DNA of 64,000 nt from Duganella sp. OV510 (GTDB taxonomy: Bacteria > Pseudomonadota > Gammaproteobacteria > Burkholderiales > Burkholderiaceae_D), in assembly GCF_900100205.1 (NCBI RefSeq), contig NZ_FNEQ01000002.1, forward strand, positions 310,001 through 374,000, read 5' to 3'. The position numbers and the translations under genes were made by a program. Under the pieces are notes generated by a model. It was not told the origin of the DNA, made no database searches, and saw only the letters and a list, made by a program, of their open reading frames with translations. Below are positions 24,987-34,563 of the stretch, piece after piece (position 1 is the first letter of the stretch; every line of letters starts with the position of its first letter).

Positions 24987-27524
24987 TTACAGCTTGAAGG
25001 ACAGGCCCAGGTTGTAGCGGCGGCCGAACTCGGTCACTTCCTGTTGCAGCGGATTGTTGGCGCTGGTGTAGACAGCCTTCTGGTTGGTCAGGTTGTCGAT
25101 GCCGAAGCGCAGCTGGATGTTAGGCGTCAGTTGCTTGGCCAGGTTCAGCGTCACATAGGTTTCGGCGTCGTTGACCAGCAGCTGGCCGGCGCTCCAGGTC
25201 GGGTTGCGCACGAATTCGCTGTGGTAGTTGGCCGACAGGCGCGCTTCGTAGCCTGCCTTCTCGTACCACAGGGTGATGCCGCCGTTGTGCTTCATCAGGC
25301 CCTCGACCGGGAACGGATTACCGACTGGCACCTGTTCACGGATCGAGCTGTTGGTGTAAGCGTAGTTGCTGGCGATGCCCAGGCCATCGAACGGCGCCGG
25401 CAGCGAGGTGAATTGCTGCTGGTAGGCCAGTTCCAGGCCACGGATATTGCCGCCTTCGCCGTTCACCGAACGGGTGATGTTCTCGCTCTGGGTGATGGCA
25501 ATGTAACGCTGTACCTGTTTGTAGAACAGGCCGGCCGACAGCAGCGAACCTTTGGCGAAGTACCATTGGTAAGCCAGGTCCAGCTGGTTGGCCATCATCG
25601 GCTTCAGGTCTGGATTACCGGCGCTGCCGGTCTGCGGCTGGCCGGTGCCCGCCAGGCTCAGCGAACGCGAGGCACGCAACTCGTCCAGCGGAGGACGCGA
25701 CATGGCGCGCGCCAGGCTGAAACGCAGCTGGTGTTCCTGTGCTTCGTCCAGGTTGAAGATCAGGTTCAGGCTAGGCAGGATCTCGGTGTACGAGGTGCCG
25801 CCTTCCACCGGCGCAGGCGTGGCGCCGCCAATCGACTGCATGCCGTAGCTGTCGGTCCTGGTGTGCACCAGGCGCACGCCGACATTGCCGCGATAGGTTT
25901 TGCCGAAGGCTTCGCCATCCAGGTCGCCCTGTACATAAGCCGAGGTGCTGCGCTCCTTGACCTTCCAGCCGGACAGCAGGTCGTTAAAGGTCTGCACGCG
26001 GCCGGTCGGGTTGGTGGCATTGGCGCCGTAGACCGACGCGATGGTGCCGTCGAAGTCTTTCAGGCCGACGTAGGCAGGGAAGCCGTCCACCTTGACGGTC
26101 TCGAAGGCCGACGTTGGAATCGCCTGCGAGCCCATATCCCAGGTGGTCTGGCGGTAGCTCTTCTCGCGGTCGGTGGCGCGGATACCGATCTTCAGGCGGC
26201 TGACGATGCTGTTGTCGATCGGACGGGCAGCGCTGACCGACACGGCGTTCAACAGATCCTTCACGTGGCCGTCAGTGTCGACATACAGCGTGGCGGCACT
26301 GAAGTTGGCTGGATTGCCGGTGTCCATGCCGAAGCTATAGGACTGGTTCTCGTTGCCGGTGAAGTTCCAGGTGGTCTTGGTGTAGTCGTTGCTCCATTGG
26401 CGCACATCGATCCACTGGCTACTGCGCAGCGCGTGCGAAGTCGACAGGTCGGTTTCCACTTTCCAGTCGCCTGCGGTGAACTTGCCATTCAAACCGGTGG
26501 CGGCCACGCTGGCATCCTGCTTCCAGCGCGAGTGGTTGTTGACTACCTTGGTCCAGTCGGCGGTGGCGCCGGCAACGTAGCCATCGATCAGGTTGACGTT
26601 GGTGTAGTTGCCAAAATTGGCCAAGCCTTCGGTCCAGTGCTGCAACTGGTCTTCATCGATCTTGGTCTGCGCGTAGTAGGTGTCGGCGGTGATCAGCACA
26701 TCGCTGTTCGGTTTCCACTCGACTTTACCCAGCACGCTGCTACGCTTGTTGTCGCCACGGCGCACGTCATCCTGGAAGCCCCAGGGCGTGCGGTTGGTGG
26801 CGGCGCTTTCGTCAAAGCCCCAGTGGCGCACGTTCTTCTGCACCGATGGCTGGTCCTGGTAGCTGAAGGCGATTGCCGCGCCCAGCGTCTTGTTCAGGAA
26901 CTGGTCGATATAAATGCCGCCCACGCGTGGCGCAGTCTTGTCGGCGCCAGGAATGTCTTTCGAGATCGGGTAGTACAGCGCGTCGGCTTTCAGATTGATC
27001 TGGCGGCCGTTGTAGCGCAGTGGCGATACCGTTTGCAGGTCGATGGTGGTGGCGACGCCGCCTTCCACCAGGTCGGCGTTCTGCGTTTTATACACGGTCG
27101 CGCCGCTGATCGACTCCGACGGGAACTGCTCGAAACGCACGGCGCGGTTAGGCTCCGACGATGCCAGCTCACGGCCGTTCAGCGTCGCGCCGATGAAGCG
27201 CGGGCCCATGCCACGGGCGACGATCTGCGAGGCGTTGCCGCGATCCAGGCCTGACGACAGGCCCGGCAGGCGCGCCAGCGATTCGGCAATGGTGGTATCC
27301 GGCAGCTTGCCGATGTCTTCCGACGATACGACTTCCACGATGCTGTTCGACGCTTCCTTCGCCGCCAGCGCGTTGCGCACGGAGGCGCGGATACCGGTCA
27401 CGTTCACTTGCTGGATTTCGTCGGTGGCTGCTGGTGCGGCTGCCTGCTGTGCGAATGCTTCCTGGACCAGAAGCGGCGAAGTGAAGAGCGTGGCAATCAG
27501 CCAGCTCATTTTTTTATGTTTCAT
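24987..27524 (-). CDS. TonB-dependent outer-membrane receptor, oligosaccharide type
   Basis: 845 residues: signal peptide (about 1-25), TonB box and plug (IQQVNVTGIRASVRNALAAK, EDIGKLPDTTIAESLARLPG, QIVARGMG, LNGRELAS), then a 22-strand barrel ending in NLGLSFKL with the terminal aromatic/hydrophobic signature. It is of the Xanthomonas-Caulobacter type (TIGR01782-like) that imports oligosaccharides rather than siderophores. With a GH2 beta-galactosidase downstream and a GbpR-type regulator upstream, a galactoside ligand is likely by inference. An ATAC-N7-GTAT site lies about 112 bases upstream, shared with dgoK. Confidence 0.92.
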   Translation of the reverse strand: MKHKKMSWLIATLFTSPLLVQEAFAQQAAAPAATDEIQQVNVTGIRASVRNALAAKEASNSIVEVVSSEDIGKLPDTTIAESLARLPGLSSGLDRGNASQIVARGMGPRFIGATLNGRELASSEPNRAVRFEQFPSESISGATVYKTQNADLVEGGVATTIDLQTVSPLRYNGRQINLKADALYYPISKDIPGADKTAPRVGGIYIDQFLNKTLGAAIAFSYQDQPSVQKNVRHWGFDESAATNRTPWGFQDDVRRGDNKRSSVLGKVEWKPNSDVLITADTYYAQTKIDEDQLQHWTEGLANFGNYTNVNLIDGYVAGATADWTKVVNNHSRWKQDASVAATGLNGKFTAGDWKVETDLSTSHALRSSQWIDVRQWSNDYTKTTWNFTGNENQSYSFGMDTGNPANFSAATLYVDTDGHVKDLLNAVSVSAARPIDNSIVSRLKIGIRATDREKSYRQTTWDMGSQAIPTSAFETVKVDGFPAYVGLKDFDGTIASVYGANATNPTGRVQTFNDLLSGWKVKERSTSAYVQGDLDGEAFGKTYRGNVGVRLVHTRTDSYGMQSIGGATPAPVEGGTSYTEILPSLNLIFNLDEAQEHQLRFSLARAMSRPPLDELRASRSLSLAGTGQPQTGSAGNPDLKPMMANQLDLAYQWYFAKGSLLSAGLFYKQVQRYIAITQSENITRSVNGEGGNIRGLELAYQQQFTSLPAPFDGLGIASNYAYTNSSIREQVPVGNPFPVEGLMKHNGGITLWYEKAGYEARLSANYHSEFVRNPTWSAGQLLVNDAETYVTLNLAKQLTPNIQLRFGIDNLTNQKAVYTSANNPLQQEVTEFGRRYNLGLSFKL

Positions 27525-27635
27525 TGTGCATCTCCAGTGTTTGTATTAGTCCCGTCTCTGTTGAGGATGTGGACGGATACGCTGGATGCTAACGAAACGT
27601 TGATTTTCCAACCAATAGCTTATTTAACGCAGGCC

Positions 27636-27650
27636 ATACCAAGTTCGTAT
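27636..27650. promoter_or_regulatory. LysR-type box ATAC-N7-GTAT upstream of the TonB receptor
   Basis: ATAC (27636-27639) and GTAT (27647-27650) with a 7-base spacer satisfy T-N11-A. On the coding strand it reads ATACGAACTTGGTAT. The same pattern, ATACTATTTTGGTAT, lies upstream of dgoK. The likely binder is the adjacent GbpR-type regulator. Confidence 0.6.
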
Positions 27651-27663
27651 ATCAGCCTGCAAG

Positions 27664-28632
27664 TCAGCCCTGCGTTGGCGCGCGATAGTGAGGATAGATG
27701 CTGGCTGCAGCGTCGCGCAGCGCCAGCAGCATGGCGTCGGCGCCGGGCGACAACTGATGTCGCTTACGCGTCACAATGCCGAAGGAATCCATGCTGACGC
27801 CGAGGTCGAACGGCAGTATCTTCAGCAGCCCGGCATCCAGATAGGGCTGCACCGCTTCGGCCGGCAGCGCGACGATCATGTCGTCATTCAGCAGCAGGCT
27901 GGCGACCACCGGCATGTCCAGCGTCTCCACGGTTTCCGGCGGCTGCTCCAGTCCGTGCGACAGGAACAGCGCGGTCAGGCGGTCGCGCAGGATCGAGCCG
28001 GCCGGCGGCAGTATCCAGCACTGGTCCATCAGGTCGTCCAGCTTGAGATTGGTGCGCGACATCAGCGGATGGCTGGCACGCGCGATCAGCAAATGCGGCT
28101 CGTCGGTCAGCGGCTCGAAATTCAGTTCATCAGCCGCCTCGGTATCGAGGATGCGGCCGACCACCAGATCCAGCTCGCCGCCGCGCAGGCGCTCGACCAG
28201 CACCTTGCTGGTCGACATATTCACTGCGACATGCACGCGCGCGTGACGCTGCTTCAGCAGCTTGATGGCCTTCGGCACCAGGCCGGTGGCCGGCGCCAGC
28301 ACGGTGCCCAGACCAACGCGGCCGCGCAGACCGGACAGCAGCTCCATCACCTCCTGATGCGCCGCGTCCATCTCCGCCAGCGCAGCGCCGGCGCGGCGTA
28401 TCAGCACCTTGCCATACCAGGTCGGCGACACGCCGCGCGACAGGCGCTCGAACAGCTGCACCCCGAGCGCGTGCTCCAGCTCCCCCAGCAATTTGGAGGC
28501 GCCAGGCTGCGTCAGGTTGGCGGCTTGCGCCGCGTGCGCGATGGAACCATGCCGGCCCAGTTCGACCAGCAGGACCAGGTGGCGGGTTTTCAGGTGGGAG
28601 CGAACAAAGCGGTCCGAGCGGGAATCAGTCAT
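27664..28632 (-). CDS. LysR-family regulator of the GbpR/GguR type
   Basis: 322 residues. N-terminal helix-turn-helix (HLVLLVELGRHGSIAHAAQAANLTQPGASKLLGELE, described in pieces) and a LysR effector domain. The opening LKTRHLVLLVEL and the LSRGVSPTWYGKVLIRRA segment resemble GbpR of Agrobacterium and GguR-like proteins, which regulate galactose, arabinose and sugar-acid genes. It lies between the TonB receptor and the SMP-30 gene on the same strand, 58 bases after the latter, and divergent from dgoD. A role as activator of this galactonate regulon is inferred. Confidence 0.85.
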   Translation of the reverse strand: MTDSRSDRFVRSHLKTRHLVLLVELGRHGSIAHAAQAANLTQPGASKLLGELEHALGVQLFERLSRGVSPTWYGKVLIRRAGAALAEMDAAHQEVMELLSGLRGRVGLGTVLAPATGLVPKAIKLLKQRHARVHVAVNMSTSKVLVERLRGGELDLVVGRILDTEAADELNFEPLTDEPHLLIARASHPLMSRTNLKLDDLMDQCWILPPAGSILRDRLTALFLSHGLEQPPETVETLDMPVVASLLLNDDMIVALPAEAVQPYLDAGLLKILPFDLGVSMDSFGIVTRKRHQLSPGADAMLLALRDAAASIYPHYRAPTQG

Positions 28633-28690
28633 ATTGTTGATTGGTTTGATTGCCCATCATAAATGCGGGCTGAACCAGCGTCAATCACCG

Positions 28691-29605
28691 CTATGCGTGC
28701 GAAGGCGCCGTGGAAGCGCTACCGCTGTCAATAAACAAGCCATCCGCGACACCGGGCGCCAGGCCGCGCGCCAGATCCGGCGGCAAGCCATACAGGCCGC
28801 CCTGCTCGCCCAGCACCAGCAATTGCGCCAGTCCCTCGCCGCCAAACGCCACTGACGCGGCCGCTTCGCGCGCCAGCGCGATCTGCTGCTGGACCTGGCC
28901 AGCGCTGTCGTACTGCACCAGTACGCCGCCCTGCACGCTCCAGATATTGCCCTGGCTGTCCGCGATGGCGGCGCCGGCGCCTGGTTCCAACAGATCGGTA
29001 AACGTTGTCGTGTTGCTGACCTTGGCGCGTTCGGCGTCATAGTCGCATTGCAGGATGGCGCCAGCGGCGGCGTCGGCACAATACAGGCGGCGGCCGTCCG
29101 GACTGAGGGCGATGCTGGCGGCCTTGACCACCGCCGGCAGCGCCAGCCGGCGCAGGCCGTGGCGCTGTGAATACTGGTAAAAGCTGCCGATCGGCCGCTG
29201 GTCCTGCGCCGTGTTGGCGGTGCCGAAGACGAAATTGCCATGGCGGTCGGCGCAGCCGTCGCTGATGCTGGTGCGCGGCTCGGCGGCGTCGACGGTAATC
29301 AATACCTGGGCCTGCAACGGTCGGCTCGGCTGGCCCGGCTGCGGCAGGTCAACCATGCCCAGCCGCTTACCCAGTCCCAGCAGCAAACGCCCGGATGCGC
29401 AGCATGCCATCACGCGTGCGCTTTCCAACATACGCAAGCCACTAGGCATCGCTGGAGGCGCCGGCCAGGCGTATAGTTGGCTGCCTGAGGGGTCCGGCCA
29501 GCGCCAACATTGCCGCATAGCATCCCATCGCAGTGCACAACCGGCCTGTCCCACCCGCAGCAACATGATGCCGGGCGTGGAGGTGACAGTAGTGGCTACA
29601 TTCAT
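28691..29605 (-). CDS. SMP-30/gluconolactonase-like beta-propeller protein
   Basis: 304 residues, no signal peptide. Family segments are recognisable: RTSISDGCADRHGNFVFGTAN and ASIALSPDGRRLYCADAAAG, the propeller blades carrying metal ligands in SMP-30 lactonases, though the usual N-terminal GEGPxW motif is replaced by a divergent segment. It may open galactono- or arabinono-lactone, feeding dgoD which is divergent from it. The missing N-terminal Glu means metal binding, and thus activity, is uncertain. A second, canonical SMP-30 gene lies at 43469. It is probably co-transcribed with the GbpR-type gene. Confidence 0.72.
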   Translation of the reverse strand: MNVATTVTSTPGIMLLRVGQAGCALRWDAMRQCWRWPDPSGSQLYAWPAPPAMPSGLRMLESARVMACCASGRLLLGLGKRLGMVDLPQPGQPSRPLQAQVLITVDAAEPRTSISDGCADRHGNFVFGTANTAQDQRPIGSFYQYSQRHGLRRLALPAVVKAASIALSPDGRRLYCADAAAGAILQCDYDAERAKVSNTTTFTDLLEPGAGAAIADSQGNIWSVQGGVLVQYDSAGQVQQQIALAREAAASVAFGGEGLAQLLVLGEQGGLYGLPPDLARGLAPGVADGLFIDSGSASTAPSHA

Positions 29606-29623
29606 GGAAGTCCTGCAACGGTT

Positions 29624-29643
29624 TTAGACATCGGAAAGTCTAA
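29624..29643. promoter_or_regulatory. Inverted repeat TTAGAC-N8-GTCTAA in the dgoD divergent region
   Basis: Arms at 29624-29629 and 29638-29643, 19 bases from the SMP-30 start. The same half-site occurs in the repeat at 29763-29787 near dgoD. Candidate operator for the divergent pair. Confidence 0.45.
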
Positions 29644-29682
29644 GGGAATGCGCCATGCCACAGCTATGAATAAACCGCCGCC

Positions 29683-29740
29683 AGCCATGCCGATATCGGA
29701 TAGCTGCGGCTTCCGGCAGCTATCCGATAATGATATGGCT
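29683..29740. repeat. Long nested stem-loop in the dgoD upstream region
   Basis: Perfect 14-base arms (29694-29707 and 29716-29729, TATCGGATAGCTGC and its complement) around an 8-base loop, inside outer arms AGCCAT/ATGGCT (29683-29688 and 29735-29740). No U-run follows on either strand. It may be a repeat element, a strong operator, or a structure separating divergent transcripts. Confidence 0.75.
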
Positions 29741-29762
29741 CCTTGCGAATTAATCATATTTC

Positions 29763-29787
29763 CAGTCTAGCGACCGGCCTTAGACTG
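29763..29787. promoter_or_regulatory. Inverted repeat CAGTCTA-N11-TAGACTG upstream of dgoD
   Basis: Arms at 29763-29769 and 29781-29787, 37 bases before the dgoD start. It shares its half-site with 29624-29643 in opposite orientation. Confidence 0.45.
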
Positions 29788-29823
29788 AGCGCTGTTCCCC
29801 GAACTCCACCCAGACCTGACCCT

Positions 29824-30972
29824 ATGAAAATCACAAAACTGACGACCTACCGTGTTCCACCGCGCTGGATGCTGCTGAAAATCGAAACCGATGAAGGCGT
29901 CGTCGGCTGGGGTGAACCGGTCATCGAAGGCCGCGCCCGCACCGTGGAGACTGCGGTACAGGAAATGGAACCGTATCTGATCGGCCAGGACCCGTCGCGC
30001 ATCAACGACCTGTGGCAAACCATGTACCGCGCCGGCTTCTATCGCGGCGGCGCCATCCTGATGAGCGCGATCGCCGGTATCGACCAGGCGCTGTGGGACA
30101 TCAAGGGCAAGGTGCTGGGCAAGCCGGTGTACGAACTGCTGGGCGGCCTGGTGCGCGACCGCATGAAGATGTACAGCTGGGTCGGCGGCGACCGTCCGTC
30201 GGACATCATCGAACAGATCCGCACGCTGCAAAAAGGCGGCTTCAACACCTTCAAGATGAACGGCACCGAGGAACTGGGCATGCTGGACACCTCGGCCAAG
30301 GTCGATGAAGCGGTGGCCCGCGTGGCCGAGATCCGCGCCGCCTTTGGCACCACCATCGAATTCGGCCTGGACTTCCACGGCCGCGTGGCCGCGCCGATGG
30401 CCAAGATGCTGCTGCGCGAGCTGGAACAATTCCGTCCGCTGTTCGTCGAAGAACCGGTGCTGGCCGAACAGGCCGAATACTACCCGCGCCTGGCCGAGAT
30501 GACCGCCATCCCGCTGGCGGCAGGCGAACGCATGTACTCGCGCTTCGAATTCAAGAACGTGTTCGCGGCCGGTGGCCTGTCGATTGTGCAGCCAGACCTG
30601 TCGCACGCCGGCGGCATCACCGAATGCCTGAAGATCGCCTCGATGGCCGAAGCCTACGACATCACGCTGGCGCCTCACTGCCCATTGGGCCCGGTCGCGC
30701 TGGCGGCCTGTCTGCAAGTGGACTTCGTGTCGTACAACGCCGTGCTGCAAGAGCAAAGCATGGGCATCCACTACAACAAGGGTGGCGAACTGCTGGACTA
30801 CGTCATCAACAAGGAAGACTTCAAGATCATCGACGGCTACTGCAACCCGCTGCCGAAACCAGGTCTGGGCGTGGAAGTGGATGAAGCGCGCGTCATTGAA
30901 GCCAGCAAGAACGCGCCGGACTGGCGCAACCCGGTGTGGCGCCACGAAGACGGCAGCGTCGCGGAATGGTAA
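29824..30972 (+). CDS. dgoD: D-galactonate dehydratase
   Basis: Enolase-superfamily enzyme that dehydrates D-galactonate to 2-dehydro-3-deoxy-D-galactonate. From the ATG at 29824 it has 382 residues, exactly the E. coli DgoD length, and the catalytic and metal residues fall at the E. coli positions: Asp183 and His185 in GLDFHGR, Glu209 in VEEP, Glu235 in AGERM, and His285 in LAPHCPLGP. The upstream extension to 29743 is not needed. It is the first gene of a probable operon with the GH35 gene, whose ATG overlaps its stop (TAATG). Confidence 0.95.
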   Translation: MKITKLTTYRVPPRWMLLKIETDEGVVGWGEPVIEGRARTVETAVQEMEPYLIGQDPSRINDLWQTMYRAGFYRGGAILMSAIAGIDQALWDIKGKVLGKPVYELLGGLVRDRMKMYSWVGGDRPSDIIEQIRTLQKGGFNTFKMNGTEELGMLDTSAKVDEAVARVAEIRAAFGTTIEFGLDFHGRVAAPMAKMLLRELEQFRPLFVEEPVLAEQAEYYPRLAEMTAIPLAAGERMYSRFEFKNVFAAGGLSIVQPDLSHAGGITECLKIASMAEAYDITLAPHCPLGPVALAACLQVDFVSYNAVLQEQSMGIHYNKGGELLDYVINKEDFKIIDGYCNPLPKPGLGVEVDEARVIEASKNAPDWRNPVWRHEDGSVAEW

Positions 30973-33560
30973 TGTCGCTCCGCCTCCGCACTTGCGCGGC
31001 GGTGGTGGCGGCGGTGGTGGCTGGTGTGTTGGCAGCCGCCGCTGCCAACGCTGACACCCTGTCCATCGACGCCAGCGCCGCTACACCCGCCCCGCTCGCC
31101 GCCGCGCTGCGCCTCGGCAGCGCCACCGCCCCCAATGGCGACACCCTCGGCGCCAACGCCCGCTACCTGACCCGCAACGGCGCCCCATGGCTGCCGATCA
31201 TGGGCGAATTCCACTACAGCCGCACGCCCGCCTCGCAGTGGGATGCGGAACTGCGCAAGATGAAAGCGGCCGGCATCGACATCGTCGCCAGCTACGTCAT
31301 GTGGAATCACCACGAAGAACAGGAAGGCAAATTCGACTGGTCCGGCAACCGCGACCTGCGCCGCTTCATCCAGCTGGCCAGCAAGGCCGGGCTGGACGTG
31401 GTGGTGCGCGTCGGCCCGTGGGTGCACGCGGAAGTCCGCTACGGCGGCATTCCGGACTGGGTGGTCAACACCATGCCATCGCGCGGCAACGACCCGCAAT
31501 ACATGGCCTTCGTCGACCGCCTGTACCAGCAGATCGGTCAGCAACTGAAAGGCCAGCTATGGAAGGATGGCGGCCGCGTCATCGGCATCCAGCTGGAAAA
31601 CGAATACAACATCGATGGCCCCGGCAAGGGCGCCGCGCATATCAGCGCGCTGAAAAAGCTGGCGCTGAAGGCGGGCATGGATGTGCCCTACTACACCGTC
31701 ACCGGCTGGGACGGCACCATTTATCCAGCGGGCGAAGTAACGCCGGTATTTGGCGGCTACCCTGATGAACCGTGGGGCGTCAGCACCAAGGAGCTGCCGC
31801 CGAAAGAGACTTACGCCTTCCGCTTCGACACGCGCGTCAGCGGTGACCTGGGTGCGCAAACCGCTGCCCACGCGCCGGGCACCGCCGAAACCGACAAGGA
31901 AGTCACGCCTTTCCTCGGCGCCGAATATGGCGGCGGCCTGCCGTTCATGTACCGCCGCCGCACCGTGGTATCGGCTGACGATATCGCCTCCATGCTGCCG
32001 GTGCAGCTGGGTTCCGGCGTCAACCTGATGGGCTACTACATGTTCCATGGCGGTCGCAATCCGCTGTCCATCGGCGGCACCGGCATGGAAGAAAGCACGC
32101 TGAGCGGCGGCTACAACGACACCACCATGATCAGCTACGACTTCCAGGCGCCGCTCGGCCCGGACGGCCAGCAGCGCAAGGTGCTGGAGAAGCTGCGCCC
32201 GTTCCACCTGTTCACGCAAGCCTTTGGCTCGCGCCTCGCGCCGATGACGGTGCGTAAGCCGGAGGTATCGCCAGCCAAGCCGGATGACCTGAAGACCGCG
32301 CGCTTTGCCGTGCGCAGCGAAGGAGATCGCGGCTTCCTGTTCGTGAATAACCATGTGCGCCAGTATCCGATGGCGGCGCAGAAAGCGACGCAGTTTGCCG
32401 TCAAGCTGCCAGGCCAGAGCATCACGCTGCCAAGCAAGCCGGTGGACATCGCTGACGGCGCCTACTTCATCTGGCCGCTGAACCTGGATCTGGATGGCAC
32501 CAACCTGCACTACGCCACCGCGCAGCCGGTGACGCTGCTGGATCAGGGCAAGGCAGGCATGCTGGCGGTGTTTGCCGCCAGCGCCGGCGTGCCGGTCGAG
32601 CTGTCGTTTGACGCGGGCGCCAAGCTTGCCGCGCCAGGTGCGCAGATCGCCACTGTCAGCGGCCATACGCTGGTCACTGGCGTGCAACCCGGCGCCGGTA
32701 CGGCAGTCACCGTGCAGCGTGCCGGCAAGCGCCCGCTGACCATCGTGGTGCTGACGCCGGAACAATCGCAGCAACTGAGCGTGGTGCAACTGGCTGGCCA
32801 GAAGCGCCTGCTGCTCAGCGCCGATCAGGCTTACGCCGACGGCAACGCGCTGCAACTGCGTTCGGTTGGCGACAGCAAGTTCCGCTTCGCCGTCTATCCG
32901 GCGCTGGCCAGCGCCCCCAAGGCCACCAGCACCGGCGCAGCGTGGAGCGCTCCGGCCGCCAAGGCATCGGCAGCCGCCGCGCGCGCAGCGTCAGGCGCAC
33001 CATCCAATGCCGGCGCGTACGCGGCAGGCGATGCACAGTCGGCCACCGTTGCCGTGCAGGCAGCAGGCAACGACGGCATCTTCCAGGTCTTTGAAGCGAC
33101 ACTGCCGGCGCGCGAGGTGAAAGCCACCGTTACGCAAACGCGCGAAGCGCAGGAAGCGGCGCCGATCACCATTGGCGGCAACGCCAAGTCAGCGATCCAG
33201 CCACTGCCGGAGAATTTCAAGGCCGCCGGCGCATGGCAGATCAACGTCCCGCGCGAGCAGCTGAAAGGCCTCGATGACGCCCTGCTGCAAATCGACTTTG
33301 TCGGCGACATCGGCCGCCTGTACTCCGGCACCCGCATGCTGGACGACTGGTATTACAGCGGCTATCAATGGCAGTTCGGTCTGAAACAGCAGGCCGCGCT
33401 GCTCGACCAGCCCTTGACCGTCTCCGTACTGCCGCTGCGCGCCGATGCGCCCATCTACCTGCCCAAAGAGGCACGCCCCGATTTCGGCGGCGCCAAGCAG
33501 ATGGCAACCGTGCGCGGTGTGACGGTGATTCCAGTGTATCAACTACGTATCAACCCATAA
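30972..33560 (+). CDS. Exported GH35-family beta-galactosidase
   Basis: 862 residues from the ATG overlapping the dgoD stop (an alternative ATG lies six bases earlier). Signal peptide about 1-28 (AAAAANA). GH35 marks: PIMGEFHYSRTPASQWDAELRKMK-type N-terminus, RVGPWVHAEVRYGG, the acid/base Glu211 in IQLENEYN, and the probable nucleophile in FLGAEYGGG. The C-terminal 400 residues form beta-rich domains ending with a galactose-binding-like jelly roll. The enzyme releases galactose from beta-galactosides, probably in the periplasm, beside dgoD and the sugar importer. Preference for milk, plant or bacterial galactosides cannot be read. Confidence 0.9.
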   Translation: MSLRLRTCAAVVAAVVAGVLAAAAANADTLSIDASAATPAPLAAALRLGSATAPNGDTLGANARYLTRNGAPWLPIMGEFHYSRTPASQWDAELRKMKAAGIDIVASYVMWNHHEEQEGKFDWSGNRDLRRFIQLASKAGLDVVVRVGPWVHAEVRYGGIPDWVVNTMPSRGNDPQYMAFVDRLYQQIGQQLKGQLWKDGGRVIGIQLENEYNIDGPGKGAAHISALKKLALKAGMDVPYYTVTGWDGTIYPAGEVTPVFGGYPDEPWGVSTKELPPKETYAFRFDTRVSGDLGAQTAAHAPGTAETDKEVTPFLGAEYGGGLPFMYRRRTVVSADDIASMLPVQLGSGVNLMGYYMFHGGRNPLSIGGTGMEESTLSGGYNDTTMISYDFQAPLGPDGQQRKVLEKLRPFHLFTQAFGSRLAPMTVRKPEVSPAKPDDLKTARFAVRSEGDRGFLFVNNHVRQYPMAAQKATQFAVKLPGQSITLPSKPVDIADGAYFIWPLNLDLDGTNLHYATAQPVTLLDQGKAGMLAVFAASAGVPVELSFDAGAKLAAPGAQIATVSGHTLVTGVQPGAGTAVTVQRAGKRPLTIVVLTPEQSQQLSVVQLAGQKRLLLSADQAYADGNALQLRSVGDSKFRFAVYPALASAPKATSTGAAWSAPAAKASAAAARAASGAPSNAGAYAAGDAQSATVAVQAAGNDGIFQVFEATLPAREVKATVTQTREAQEAAPITIGGNAKSAIQPLPENFKAAGAWQINVPREQLKGLDDALLQIDFVGDIGRLYSGTRMLDDWYYSGYQWQFGLKQQAALLDQPLTVSVLPLRADAPIYLPKEARPDFGGAKQMATVRGVTVIPVYQLRINP

Positions 33561-33589
33561 TAACGATATAAATCGCATGGAGACACGAT

Positions 33590-34561
33590 ATGAAACGTAC
33601 TTTGTTGGCAGCTGCGGCGCTGTGCGCCGCAGCCTGGGCACATGCCGCTGAACCGGTAAAAATTGGCTTCCTGGTCAAGCAGGTCGAGGAGCCGTGGTTC
33701 CAGGAAGAGTGGCGCTACGCGGAAGTCGCCGCCAAGGAGAAAGGCTTCACACTGGTGAAGATCGGCATCCCGAACGGCGAAAAAACCATGGCCGCGATCG
33801 ACAACCTGGCGGCGCAGAAGGCGCAGGGCTTCGTCATTTGCGCGCCGGACGTCAAGCTGGGCAAGGCGATTGAACGCGCCGCCAGGCGCAACAACCTCAA
33901 AGTCGTTTCTGTCGACGACCGCCTGGTCGACGGCAGCGGCAAGCCGATCGCATCGATCCCGCACATGGGCATCTCCGGCTACCAGATCGGCAAGCAGGTC
34001 GGCGAAGGCATCGTCGCCGAGATCAAGGCGCGCAAATGGAATATGGCCGAAGTGGGCGCCATCCGCGTCGCCTACGACCAGCTACCGACCGGCAAGGACC
34101 GCACCACCGGCGCCATCGATGCGCTGAAAGCTGCAGGCTTCCCGGCCGCGAACATCATCGATGCACCGCAAGCCAAGACCGATACCGAAAACGCCTTCAA
34201 CGCCGCCAACATCGCGCTGACCAAGAACGCCAAGTTCAAATACTGGGTGGCCGTAGGCCTGAACGATGAAGCGGTGCTGGGCGCCGTGCGCGCCGCTGAG
34301 GGCCGTGGCATCAAGGCCGACAACATGATCGGCATCGGCATCGGCGGCGCCAAGGCTGCCGAGAGTGAGCTGAACAAGCCGCAGCCGACCGGCTTCTTTG
34401 GCTCGATCATGATCAGCGCCAAAGAACACGGTTATCAGACCTCGATCAACCTGGTCAACTGGATCAACGGCAAAGGCGTGCCGCCGGCAGAAGTTCTGAC
34501 GAAAGGCATGCTGATGACCCGCGCCAACCAGGCGCAGGTACGCAAGGCGATGGGCCAGTAA
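33590..34561 (+). CDS. Sugar ABC transporter substrate-binding protein, AraF-like
   Basis: 323 residues with a signal peptide (about 1-19, AWAHA). It aligns closely with E. coli AraF by eye: [46 protein letters not shown], and [16 protein letters not shown]. AraF binds L-arabinose and also D-galactose and D-fucose. Since no arabinose catabolic gene is nearby while galactonate genes and beta-galactosidases are, galactose (or D-fucose) is a plausible ligand here. GGAGACACGAT precedes the start. It heads the binding protein-ATPase-permease set. Confidence 0.93.
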   Translation: MKRTLLAAAALCAAAWAHAAEPVKIGFLVKQVEEPWFQEEWRYAEVAAKEKGFTLVKIGIPNGEKTMAAIDNLAAQKAQGFVICAPDVKLGKAIERAARRNNLKVVSVDDRLVDGSGKPIASIPHMGISGYQIGKQVGEGIVAEIKARKWNMAEVGAIRVAYDQLPTGKDRTTGAIDALKAAGFPAANIIDAPQAKTDTENAFNAANIALTKNAKFKYWVAVGLNDEAVLGAVRAAEGRGIKADNMIGIGIGGAKAAESELNKPQPTGFFGSIMISAKEHGYQTSINLVNWINGKGVPPAEVLTKGMLMTRANQAQVRKAMGQ

Positions 34562-34563
34562 TC

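Noticed and set aside
22034-27254. Very long plus-strand frames (952 and 805 codons) opposite the GH2 and TonB receptor genes
   Set aside because: Antisense to genes with clear motifs, and composition typical of a shadow frame.
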